NCBI GenBank assembly: GCA_947500845.1
Contig: CANMTP010000017.1
Span: forward strand, 1-64,000
Length of the DNA: 64,000 nucleotides
Direction of reading: 5' to 3'
Source of the DNA: an uncultured Aquimarina sp.
Lineage (GTDB): Bacteria; Bacteroidota; Bacteroidia; Flavobacteriales; Flavobacteriaceae
The notes beneath the pieces are model-generated. The model did no database searches. It worked only from the letters and a program-made list of their open reading frames with translations, and was not told the DNA's origin. Both the position numbers and the translations under genes were made by a program. Positions 53,287-62,813 of this stretch are shown here, piece after piece (positions within the stretch are counted from its first letter, which is position 1; the number at the start of each line of letters is the position of its first letter).

Positions 53287-54336
53287 ATGAGCTCAAGATC
53301 TAATATATTTAATATGCCTAAAAAAGGAAACCTACAGGAGCGATTATATTTTCTAATATTTCATAAATGGAAATATGGTATCGCAATTTTAAGATCGAAA
53401 TTGTATAAAAATGTAAAAAGCACTAGAATTGAAAAAATTATCTACGTTGCAAGAGAAAAAGACAAAGATTGGATTTTTGGTGCGAAGGTAAGGCGGTTAT
53501 CGCGATATTCTTCTTTAAATGCAACAGCATATTATCATAATAAATTGCGTAATCTGCCTGATGCTGATGGTTACTACTATATTTATCAAAACTATTTTTG
53601 TCGATGCATACGCAGTACTCCTAACGTTTTGAATAAGAAAAACATTGTTATGTTCACCCATCCGACCTGGTCTAAAAAATATTCAAAGACCCATGTGGTA
53701 TGGTGTCTTAATAAAGCAGATTCTGTGATTTGTCTCAATTCTGAAATTAAAGAATATTTGGAAGAAATTGGAGTAAAGTCTAATATTCTCAAGGTAATGC
53801 ACATAGGAACTTCATCTGAATTCTTTTATTATCATGAGCGAAAAGATGGTGGTATTGGCTTTTGTTCTAATTTTGGCACTAGAAAAAATCCTGATCTAAT
53901 TTTTAATTTGGTTAGAAATATGCCTGATAAGAAGTTTTATTTAATTGGTCGTAATTGGGAAGATTACAACAAATTTAAAGAGCTTTCTCAACTTCCTAAC
54001 TTCACATACTATAATAACATGCCTTATGAATCTTATCCCGATCTTTACAGTAAAATTGATGTTTTTGTTTCTCCATCGACATTAGAAGGGGGCCCTGTAC
54101 CAGTGCTTGAATCTATGATGTCTAATTGTGTTCCAGTTGCTTCAAAAACCGGCTTTTGTCCGGATATTATTGCACATGGAGAAAATGGCTTTTTATTTGA
54201 GATTGATTCTAAATATCAAGATGTAATACCCCTTATAGAACAAGCTTATACTCTTAAAACGAATGTAAGAAATACTGTATTAGAATATACGTGGCAAAAT
54301 TGCTCGAAAAAAATCGATGATTTGTTTATAAATTAG
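53287..54336 (+). CDS. Glycosyltransferase family 4
   Basis: A 349-residue GT-B glycosyltransferase. The C-terminal domain shows GIGFCSNFGTRKNPDLIFNLV, FYLIGRNWEDY and the donor-binding region SPSTLEGGPVPVLESMMSNCVPVASKTGF. The N-terminus is basic with a weakly hydrophobic segment. A GTG three bases upstream (53284) or the ATG at 53314 are other possible starts. It follows the WaaP-like kinase gene after about 70 bp on the same strand and likely shares its transcript. Confidence 0.86.
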   Translation: MSSRSNIFNMPKKGNLQERLYFLIFHKWKYGIAILRSKLYKNVKSTRIEKIIYVAREKDKDWIFGAKVRRLSRYSSLNATAYYHNKLRNLPDADGYYYIYQNYFCRCIRSTPNVLNKKNIVMFTHPTWSKKYSKTHVVWCLNKADSVICLNSEIKEYLEEIGVKSNILKVMHIGTSSEFFYYHERKDGGIGFCSNFGTRKNPDLIFNLVRNMPDKKFYLIGRNWEDYNKFKELSQLPNFTYYNNMPYESYPDLYSKIDVFVSPSTLEGGPVPVLESMMSNCVPVASKTGFCPDIIAHGENGFLFEIDSKYQDVIPLIEQAYTLKTNVRNTVLEYTWQNCSKKIDDLFIN

Positions 54337-54418
54337 AAAGAATATTGACTGCAGCATCATATCAAGATCAACAATACCCCGCTAATTTGGAAGGTTTATG
54401 GTCCAAAATTTACAATAA

Positions 54419-55189
54419 CTAAGTGGATTGATTGTATTTTTTTTTATGTAACTCCCTTAATTTAATGTATTTTAAGAAAGTCAGATTAGCTGTCTGGGCA
54501 CAAATCACAAATCCATTTAAGCCGTCAAGAAAACCTAATCTCAAGAAGTAGGCTTTGAAAAAAGCCCACGTTGGATTGAAAAAAATTTTCCAAAGTGTAG
54601 CTTTTTTACCTAACTCCAAATATGATTGGGCAGAAATGGTAGAGAATTTTTCTATTTGTTTGTTATAAGCACTGTAAGATGGGTAGTTCCAGTGTAAAAT
54701 ATCGCCTTTTATTTTTCCAACATTTTTAGGATTGTATAATTTGTAGGAATCATGAGGATTAATGCCTTTCCATTCTCCTTTTTCCTTTACAAACGCTCTC
54801 AATTTTTTGTCGGGATACCAGTCAGAATGCTTAATCCATTGACCACAAAAATTATTGTAGCGATTCATATAATATCCATCATACACCCAATTAGATTTTA
54901 ATTTAATCAAAGATTTTTGTAATTCTGGTGACAATGCTTCATCTCCGTCCAGAGAAATAATATGAGAATAGGAAGCTTGAGTAATAGCAAAATTCTTTTG
55001 CTCCTTGTAACCAAGAAATTTTTGTTTTATAAATTTCACTCCAAATTTACCACAAATTTCTTCAGTTTTATCTGTTGAAAAAGAATCCACAACAACTATT
55101 TCATCAACCACATCTTTGAGAGATGTTAGACAAGTTTCTATTTTTCTTTCTTCGTTGTAAGTAATAATAACTCCAGAGAGTTTAATCAT
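54419..55189 (-). CDS. Glycosyltransferase family 2 (WaaE/KdtX-like)
   Basis: A 256-residue GT-A enzyme. It starts MIKLSGVIITYNEERKIETCL, has VVVDSFSTDKTEEIC, the DxD-like SLDGDEALSPEL, and the H-W and GFLDGLNGF elements of the WaaE/KdtX beta-glucosyltransferase-like group that acts on LPS inner core. Donor and acceptor are not provable. It is convergent with the upstream GT4 gene and followed on the same strand by the GT9 gene, 121 bp away. Confidence 0.9.
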   Translation of the reverse strand: MIKLSGVIITYNEERKIETCLTSLKDVVDEIVVVDSFSTDKTEEICGKFGVKFIKQKFLGYKEQKNFAITQASYSHIISLDGDEALSPELQKSLIKLKSNWVYDGYYMNRYNNFCGQWIKHSDWYPDKKLRAFVKEKGEWKGINPHDSYKLYNPKNVGKIKGDILHWNYPSYSAYNKQIEKFSTISAQSYLELGKKATLWKIFFNPTWAFFKAYFLRLGFLDGLNGFVICAQTANLTFLKYIKLRELHKKKYNQST

Positions 55190-55310
55190 TTTTGGTGTAT
55201 TTATTTAAATTTGGTTTTGTGCAAAATTAACTATTATATTATTGTTGAGATTACTCTAATAAAGGAGTTTGTTCTCTAGGACTATTCAGTTTAATACTTA
55301 GTTTAAAAAA

Positions 55311-56375
55311 TTACTCAAAATTTTTATATAAAAATTCTCTTAATTGGTTAGTGAATAATTCTGGTTTAAAATTGGAATAAAGTTCTAAAGACGCTTTTTT
55401 AAGTTCTTTGGTAGTTTTATTCATAAAAAGAGATGGAATGAAATCTACAAGATGAACCGACATATGTTTTTCGTCATCTTCAAACATATTCCAATCTTTT
55501 TTAATGATCCAGGGAGAAAAAATAGTAAAGGTTGGGACCTCTAAGGCTTTAGCAATGTTGATAGCACCACCTTCATTACCAACTAAGGCATCACAATAGG
55601 ATAGAATAGCAATAAATCCACGAAGACTTTTTGCAAATACATCGAAATATATGTGTTGCTGAGTTTTGTAATTGGTTAAGTTATAGACAGTGCGAGCATC
55701 TTTTTCCTGGTTAGGGATGTAGTTGAATAAAACATTAGCTCCTGTTGAAGAAACTATTTCATCAATAACCTTTGCCATGTACTTCAGAGGTAGTGTTTTT
55801 CTCATTTCGCTACCAAGCACACTAATCATGACTAGAGGTTTCTTTAGATTCACCTCGTTAGATTCTAAAAATTCCTTTGCTCTTTCTTTCTCTTCTCGTG
55901 TCAGGAATATTTTCGGTCTTATAATTTCAGAAGTAATTCTATTTTCTGGAAAAACCAGACGTAATCTATTTTCTATTGCTGTACTGGCATTGGTAATTGG
56001 TTCAGGAATTCTACGAACTGTTTTAGTATAAAAAAACTGCGTATACCACTTATAGAATGATACTTTTTCTGTAGCTCCGGAAAATAAGGTAATGAGATTA
56101 CTTTCTAACTTTCCATAAGCATCAATAACGAGATCATATCTCGTTTTTTTAATTTTTATTAAAAAACTACAAAAGTCTATTTTGTTATCGCGGTAATTAT
56201 TTTTAAACTCGATAATAGTATCGAAAAACTTGTTTTCTGCTACTACGGGTCTTGTGTTCGAATTTATTAAGTAATCAATAGAGGCGTCAGGATATTCTTT
56301 ACGCAATGCTTCGCAAATAATAGTACTTGTGAGTACATCGCCTATCATTTTTTGCTGAATAACTAAAATCTTCAT
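55311..56375 (-). CDS. Glycosyltransferase family 9 (heptosyltransferase-like)
   Basis: A 354-residue GT-B protein of the ADP-heptose:LPS heptosyltransferase family. N-terminal KILVIQQKMIGDVLTSTIICEALR, YDLVIDAYGKLES in the first domain, and C-terminal LVGNEGGAINIAKALEVPTFTIFSPW (the D/GNEGG nucleotide-sugar region). Most likely attaches heptose-type residues to LPS core. Together with the GT2 and WaaP-like genes it argues for an LPS-core gene cluster. Confidence 0.9.
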   Translation of the reverse strand: MKILVIQQKMIGDVLTSTIICEALRKEYPDASIDYLINSNTRPVVAENKFFDTIIEFKNNYRDNKIDFCSFLIKIKKTRYDLVIDAYGKLESNLITLFSGATEKVSFYKWYTQFFYTKTVRRIPEPITNASTAIENRLRLVFPENRITSEIIRPKIFLTREEKERAKEFLESNEVNLKKPLVMISVLGSEMRKTLPLKYMAKVIDEIVSSTGANVLFNYIPNQEKDARTVYNLTNYKTQQHIYFDVFAKSLRGFIAILSYCDALVGNEGGAINIAKALEVPTFTIFSPWIIKKDWNMFEDDEKHMSVHLVDFIPSLFMNKTTKELKKASLELYSNFKPELFTNQLREFLYKNFE

Positions 56376-56444
56376 TGACTATCAATTAAAACAATTGAGC
56401 TTATCTTTTTAAGACAAGCTCAAATTTTATAGCTGTTTATTAAA

Positions 56445-57260
56445 CTAAACGGCAACATCGTATTCACGAAGTGCATCGTTCAAAGAGGTCTTTTTATCTG
56501 TACTTTCTTTGCGTTTACCGATGATTAACGCACAGGGAACATTATATTCTCCAGCTGCAAATTTTTTGGTATAGCTTCCAGGTATTACAACAGATCCAGA
56601 AGGAACGACTCCCTTTCTTTCGACAGGAGTGTCGCCTGTAACATCAATTATTTTTGTTGATGCTGTAAGTACTACATTGGCTCCGAGAACAGCTTCTTTT
56701 TCTACCTTTACCCCTTCCACAACAATACAACGCGACCCGATAAAAGCATTATCTTCAATAATCACGGGAGCTGCTTGTAAGGGTTCTAAAACACCACCTA
56801 TACCAACGCCTCCGCTTAAATGAACATTTTTACCAATCTGTGCACAACTACCTACAGTAGCCCAGGTATCTACCATAGTGCCTTCATCAACAAAAGCCCC
56901 AATATTTACATAACTTGGCATCAGGATCGTACCAGGAGAGATGTAAGCTCCATGGCGGGCAACCGCATTAGGTACTACTCGTATTCCTTTGGCTTCATAT
57001 CCTCTTTTTAAAGGGATTTTATCATGATATTCAAAAATTCCGGCTTCTAGAGTTTTCATTTTTTGAATGGGAAAATATAGTACCACCCCTTTTTTAACCC
57101 ATTCATTTACCTGCCAGCCATTTTCAATAGGTTCGGCTACTCTTAATTCACCAGAATCCAATAAATTTACTACTTCCCGAATGGCATCTTGCGTTTTGGG
57201 GTCTTTTAAAAGCTCTCTGTTTGCCCAGGCTTTCTCTATGGTTTCCTTTAGTTGGTTCAT
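56445..57260 (-). CDS. dapD: 2,3,4,5-tetrahydropyridine-2,6-dicarboxylate N-succinyltransferase
   Basis: A 271-residue hexapeptide-repeat acyltransferase of the succinylase branch of diaminopimelate/lysine synthesis; works as a trimer. It begins MNQLKETIEKAWANRELL (start 57260, giving near-identical length to E. coli DapD) and shows VVPNAVARHGAYISPGTILMPSYVNIGAFVDEGTMVDTW spread over the left-handed beta-helix (the run here is described by its key residues), GVGIGGVLEPLQAAPVIIED and FIGSRCIVVEGV. A 20-codon upstream extension is rejected. The gene ends in AVL-type coding, 70 bp from the GT9 gene. It supplies peptidoglycan and lysA. Confidence 0.96.
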   Translation of the reverse strand: MNQLKETIEKAWANRELLKDPKTQDAIREVVNLLDSGELRVAEPIENGWQVNEWVKKGVVLYFPIQKMKTLEAGIFEYHDKIPLKRGYEAKGIRVVPNAVARHGAYISPGTILMPSYVNIGAFVDEGTMVDTWATVGSCAQIGKNVHLSGGVGIGGVLEPLQAAPVIIEDNAFIGSRCIVVEGVKVEKEAVLGANVVLTASTKIIDVTGDTPVERKGVVPSGSVVIPGSYTKKFAAGEYNVPCALIIGKRKESTDKKTSLNDALREYDVAV

Positions 57261-57369
57261 TGATTTAAAAAATTTTGGTAAATATAAGAGCTTCCTCGGA
57301 AAAAAGTACGGATTCACCATATTTTAGGAAACCATTAATAAATTAGAATGTTTATTTGTTATAATATCA

Positions 57370-57377
57370 TATTTTTG
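57370..57377 (+). promoter_or_regulatory. Probable -7 promoter element of ruvX
   Basis: TATTTTTG matches TAnnTTTG, 12 bp before the ATG. A clear -33 TTG at 17-23 bp is not seen. Confidence 0.5.
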
Positions 57378-57389
57378 CAAAAAAAATAG

Positions 57390-57800
57390 ATGGCACGAAT
57401 TTTGGCGATAGATTATGGAGGAAAGCGATGTGGGATTGCAGTTACTGATGAATCTCAAATTATTGCTTCAGGATTGACGACTGTAGATACTAAAGATTTG
57501 TTATCGTGGTTAAAAGAATATGTGTCTAAAGAAGAAGTTGAGCTTTTTATAGTAGGGGAACCTAAAAGATTGCACGGAGAAGCGTCAGAAATCGAAAAAT
57601 TAATTAAACCTTTTTTAGAAAAATTAAATAAAGAAGTTCCCGCAATTCCTGTAAAAAGGATAGACGAGCGCTTTACATCAAAGATTGCTTTTGATACGAT
57701 GATTGCGAGCGGAATTTCTAAAAAGAAACGAAAAGATAAAGCACTGGTAGATCAAATTAGTGCTACGATTATATTACAAGATTATTTGTATAATCGATAA
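57390..57800 (+). CDS. ruvX: Putative pre-16S rRNA nuclease / Holliday junction resolvase (YqgF)
   Basis: A 136-residue RNase H-fold nuclease. It begins MARILAIDYGGKRCGIAV (first catalytic Asp), has FIVGEPKRLHGEAS (the family's glutamate position) and ends with the RIDERFTSKIA and DKALVDQISATIILQDYL motifs (Asp). E. coli YqgF processes the 5' end of 16S rRNA. Length is normal. The def gene follows after 24 bp, so both are co-transcribed. Confidence 0.95.
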   Translation: MARILAIDYGGKRCGIAVTDESQIIASGLTTVDTKDLLSWLKEYVSKEEVELFIVGEPKRLHGEASEIEKLIKPFLEKLNKEVPAIPVKRIDERFTSKIAFDTMIASGISKKKRKDKALVDQISATIILQDYLYNR

Positions 57801-57824
57801 AATAACAGAATAACAAATAATAAT

Positions 57825-58415
57825 ATGATACTTCCTATTGTAGCCTACGGAGATGCTGTATTAAAGAAAAAAGCAAAGGAGATTGAAAAAGAATATCCTA
57901 AGCTCGATGAATTACTAGAAAACATGTTTGAAACTATGTATGCAGCTCATGGGGTTGGGTTAGCGGCTCCTCAGGTAGGTTTGCCTATCCGTTTGTTTTT
58001 GGTGGATACAGAACCTTTTTCTGAGGATGAAGAACTATCTGAAGACGATAGAGAGCAATTGAAAGGTTTTAGAAAAGTATTTATTAATGCTACTATAATC
58101 GAGGAAACTGGAGAAGAATGGTCTTTTACCGAGGGATGTCTTAGTATCCCTGATATTAGAGAAGATGTTTTTCGTAACGAAACTATAAAAATCAACTACT
58201 TTGATGAGAACTTTGTTGAACATACTGAAACATATGATGGTTTAGTGGCGAGAGTGATTCAACATGAGTATGATCATATCGAAGGAATTTTATTTACAGA
58301 TAAACTATCAAGCCTTAAGAAACGTTTAATAAAAGGAAAGCTGACCAATATTTCTAAAGGTAAGGTTAATGCAGATTATCGAATGCGTTTTCCGCTGGCG
58401 AAAAAAATAAGATAA
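57825..58415 (+). CDS. def: Peptide deformylase
   Basis: A 196-residue iron-dependent enzyme that removes formyl groups from nascent proteins. All three motifs are present: GVGLAAPQVG (about 43-52), EGCLSIP (about 103-109) and QHEYDHIEGI (about 145-154, zinc/iron ligands). An acidic loop (EDEELSEDDRE) before the second motif is longer than in E. coli, as often seen in Bacteroidota. Follows ruvX and precedes the DUF5606 gene by 88 bp. Confidence 0.97.
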   Translation: MILPIVAYGDAVLKKKAKEIEKEYPKLDELLENMFETMYAAHGVGLAAPQVGLPIRLFLVDTEPFSEDEELSEDDREQLKGFRKVFINATIIEETGEEWSFTEGCLSIPDIREDVFRNETIKINYFDENFVEHTETYDGLVARVIQHEYDHIEGILFTDKLSSLKKRLIKGKLTNISKGKVNADYRMRFPLAKKIR

Positions 58416-58503
58416 GTAAAGTTTACAAGAAATATTTATGTTGACAAATGTTTGATTTTTTCAAACGAACTGTGGATATTTGCCAACCTTGAAAAGATAA
58501 TTT

Positions 58504-58926
58504 ATGAGCTTAGATAAAATATTAGCGATTTCTGGAAAACCAGGTTTATTCGAATTAAAATCTCAAACGCGTAGCGGTTTTTTAGCAGAATCCCTACTGG
58601 ATGAAAAAAAAATATCAGTAAGCATACGACACAATGTAAGTGTTCTCAGCGAAATTGCTATCTATACGTTAACTGAAGAAGTGCCCTTACGAGAGATTTT
58701 TAGAAAAATTCAAGAGAAAGAAAGTGGTGGGCAAGCGATTAGCCATAAAGAGTCTAAAGATAAACTCGAAGCATATTTTAGCGAAGTGCTTCCCGATTAT
58801 GATGAAGACAGAGTATATGCTAGTGATATGAAAAAAGTGATTCAGTGGTATAATATTCTTCAGTCAAAAGGAATGACAGATTTTTCAGATCCCGAAGGAA
58901 GCGATAATTCTTCCGAAGAAGAATAA
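58504..58926 (+). CDS. DUF5606 domain-containing protein
   Basis: A 140-residue cytoplasmic protein of a family restricted to Bacteroidota. It begins with the family signature SLDKILAISGKPGLFELKSQ and contains VSIRHNVSVLSEIAIYTLTEEVPLREIF; the C-terminal tail is acidic and serine-rich. Its function is unknown, but its frequent position beside def and ruvX in flavobacteria suggests a basic cell function. A terminator follows. Confidence 0.88.
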   Translation: MSLDKILAISGKPGLFELKSQTRSGFLAESLLDEKKISVSIRHNVSVLSEIAIYTLTEEVPLREIFRKIQEKESGGQAISHKESKDKLEAYFSEVLPDYDEDRVYASDMKKVIQWYNILQSKGMTDFSDPEGSDNSSEEE

Positions 58927-58952
58927 AACTTTCTTTAACTATAAAAGAATGC

Positions 58953-58982
58953 ATCCTGTCTAACAGACAGGATTTTATTTTT
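58953..58982 (+). terminator. Terminator of the ruvX-def-DUF5606 unit
   Basis: Perfect stem ATCCTGTCT / AGACAGGAT around AAC, followed by TTTATTTTT. Confidence 0.88.
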
Positions 58983-59088
58983 ATATGAATTTTGTATTTG
59001 ATTATCAGTTTTTTAGGTTGTTGAAGGAATATGAATAAGTTCTACGAATATTGCTTAATTTTCGAGGTATCGTTTCGGGACTTCTTTG

Positions 59089-59096
59089 TATTTTTG
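59089..59096 (+). promoter_or_regulatory. Probable -7 promoter element of pyrG
   Basis: TATTTTTG matches TAnnTTTG about 40 bp before the pyrG ATG. A matching -33 TTG at 17-23 bp was not found, though TTGC occurs farther upstream. Confidence 0.5.
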
Positions 59097-59129
59097 CGCA
59101 GAATTAAAACATAACAAACAAATAGTTAA

Positions 59130-60779
<1,650 letters not shown>

Positions 60780-60819
60780 TTGGCGAGATAATTGACAACA
60801 AAAAGTAATATATAATTCT

Positions 60820-60854
60820 AAAAGCCTTTCTGAGTCATCAGATAAAGGCTTTTT
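60820..60854 (+). terminator. Terminator between pyrG and yidC
   Basis: Stem AAAAGCCTTT / AAAGGCTTTT with an imperfect inner CTGA/TCAG pair, followed by a short T run; 12 bp before the yidC start codon. Confidence 0.75.
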
Positions 60855-60866
60855 ACACTTAAATAA

Positions 60867-62756
60867 ATGGAAGAAAAGAAATTTGACCTAAATTCGATAA
60901 TAGGATTTGCACTTATTTTTGGGATCGTAGCCTTCATGTTTTATCAAAATCAACCTACTCCCGAAGAAATTGAGGCCCAGAAAAAAGCTAAACAAGAACA
61001 AGTAGCAGCAGAGAAAAAAGGGGAAAGTGTTGATACTACAGATTTTGTGTTAAAAAGTGAAGCTATCGTAGCCAGCCCTCAAGATTCTGTAGCTCTGGCA
61101 GGAGCAAAATCTCAATTAGGCGCTTTTGTATATTCTGCTAGTTTACCTTCTGCTAAAGAAGCGGTTACCAAAATAGAAAATGAAGTTTTAAGCTTGAAAG
61201 TAAGTAATAGGGGAGGATATATTTCTGAAGCCTTATTAAAAAATTTCAAGACCTATGACTCTGTTCCACTGTACCTCATCAAAGATGGAAAAAATGCCTC
61301 TTTCAATATCAACTTTGGTACAACAGAAAATAGAATTTTGAATACAAAAGATCTGTTTTTTGAGCCTACAGTTACAAAAAAAGGTGAAAACACAATTCTG
61401 TCGATGAAGCTAAAAGTTTCAAATACAAAATTTTTAGAGTATCGATATGAATTAAAACCTAATGATTACATGGTAGATTTTACCATCAGATCTGAAGGAT
61501 TGCAGCAAGTAATTAATAGTAGTCAAACGGTTAAACTGGATTGGAAATTACAGGCAATAAGACATGCAAAAAGTGCCTCATATGAGAACAGATATACCGA
61601 AGTTCTTTATGAGTATGATGGTGATAAAGATGATTATCTTGGACAAGGCGAATTTGCAGATGATGAGGAGCAGAATGTGAGTTGGATCGCCTTCAAACAA
61701 CATTTCTTTACTTCAATATTATTAACAGACACACCATTTAAAACAGCAGCGTTTACTTCTAAAAATATAGCCAACTCTAGTGATCTTGATGATAAAGATA
61801 TTAAGGTAACCAAGGAATTCTCGGCTACTATGCCATTAGAATTACAAGGGGGTGAGCTTAACTATGTCATGGACTGGTATTACGGTCCAACAGATTATAA
61901 AATTTTAAATGACTACAATAGAAATTTAGATGAGGTTGTGCCTCTGGGATGGGGAATTTTTGGAGTAATCAATAAGTATTTGTTTATTCCCTTTTTTAGT
62001 TTTCTAAGTGGTTTTCTACCTTATGGTATTTCAATTATAGTAATGACCATCATTGTACGTATTATTTTATCTCCTGTAACTTATAAATCATATCTGTCTC
62101 AGGCAAAAATGAAAGTTTTACGTCCAGAGATTACTGAGATCAATGAAAAGCATAAGGATAATGCCATGAAAAAGCAACAGGAAACTATGGCGCTATATAG
62201 CAAAGCTGGAGTAAACCCTATGAGTGGTTGTTTACCGGCATTGATGCAAATTCCTGTATTTTACGCATTATTCAATTTCTTCCCAAGTGCATTCGAGTTG
62301 CGACAAAAAAGTTTCTTATGGGCAGACGATCTTTCAAGCTACGATACCGTAGCGCAGTTACCATTTGATATTCCATTTTATGGGGATCACATAAGTTTAT
62401 TTCCAATATTAGCATCTGTCGCAATTTTTATCTACATGACAATGACTACTGGGCAAACGATGCAAACACAGCAACCGGGAATGCCTAATATGAAATTTAT
62501 CATGTATTTATCTCCGGTAATGATGTTGTTTTTCTTTAATAACTATGCCAGTGGATTGTCTTTGTATTACTTTATTTCTAACTTAATTACTATAGGAATC
62601 ATGTTGGTGATTAAAAATGTAATTATTAATGAAGATAAAATCCATGCAAAAATTCAGGAAAACAAAAAGAAACCTAAAAAGCAAGGCAAGTTCCAAAAGA
62701 AAATGAAAGAACTTATGGAGCAAGCAGAACAGCAAAAGAAAACCAAAAAAAGATAG
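60867..62756 (+). CDS. yidC: Membrane protein insertase YidC
   Basis: A 629-residue inner-membrane protein insertase and chaperone for SecYEG. It has an N-terminal anchor (IIGFALIFGIVAFMFY), a large periplasmic beta domain (about 95-350) and the C-terminal 60KD-IMP module with five helices: YGISIIVMTIIVRIILSPVTYKS (conserved Arg), GVNPMSGCLPALMQIPVFYALFN and the final SLYYFISNLITIG. The C-terminal tail is strongly basic (KKPKKQGKFQKKM), as in Bacteroidota YidC. Complete with normal length. Confidence 0.97.
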   Translation: MEEKKFDLNSIIGFALIFGIVAFMFYQNQPTPEEIEAQKKAKQEQVAAEKKGESVDTTDFVLKSEAIVASPQDSVALAGAKSQLGAFVYSASLPSAKEAVTKIENEVLSLKVSNRGGYISEALLKNFKTYDSVPLYLIKDGKNASFNINFGTTENRILNTKDLFFEPTVTKKGENTILSMKLKVSNTKFLEYRYELKPNDYMVDFTIRSEGLQQVINSSQTVKLDWKLQAIRHAKSASYENRYTEVLYEYDGDKDDYLGQGEFADDEEQNVSWIAFKQHFFTSILLTDTPFKTAAFTSKNIANSSDLDDKDIKVTKEFSATMPLELQGGELNYVMDWYYGPTDYKILNDYNRNLDEVVPLGWGIFGVINKYLFIPFFSFLSGFLPYGISIIVMTIIVRIILSPVTYKSYLSQAKMKVLRPEITEINEKHKDNAMKKQQETMALYSKAGVNPMSGCLPALMQIPVFYALFNFFPSAFELRQKSFLWADDLSSYDTVAQLPFDIPFYGDHISLFPILASVAIFIYMTMTTGQTMQTQQPGMPNMKFIMYLSPVMMLFFFNNYASGLSLYYFISNLITIGIMLVIKNVIINEDKIHAKIQENKKKPKKQGKFQKKMKELMEQAEQQKKTKKR

Positions 62757-62767
62757 TTATAGTATAT

Positions 62768-62797
62768 GAAAAAGCCTCAAAATGAGGCTTTTTCGTT
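62768..62797. terminator. Terminator between yidC and the fasciclin gene
   Basis: Perfect stem GAAAAAGCCTC / GAGGCTTTTTC with loop AAAAT, between two convergent genes; it can serve both. Confidence 0.88.
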
Positions 62798-62813
62798 TTA
62801 ATAGAATAACTTT

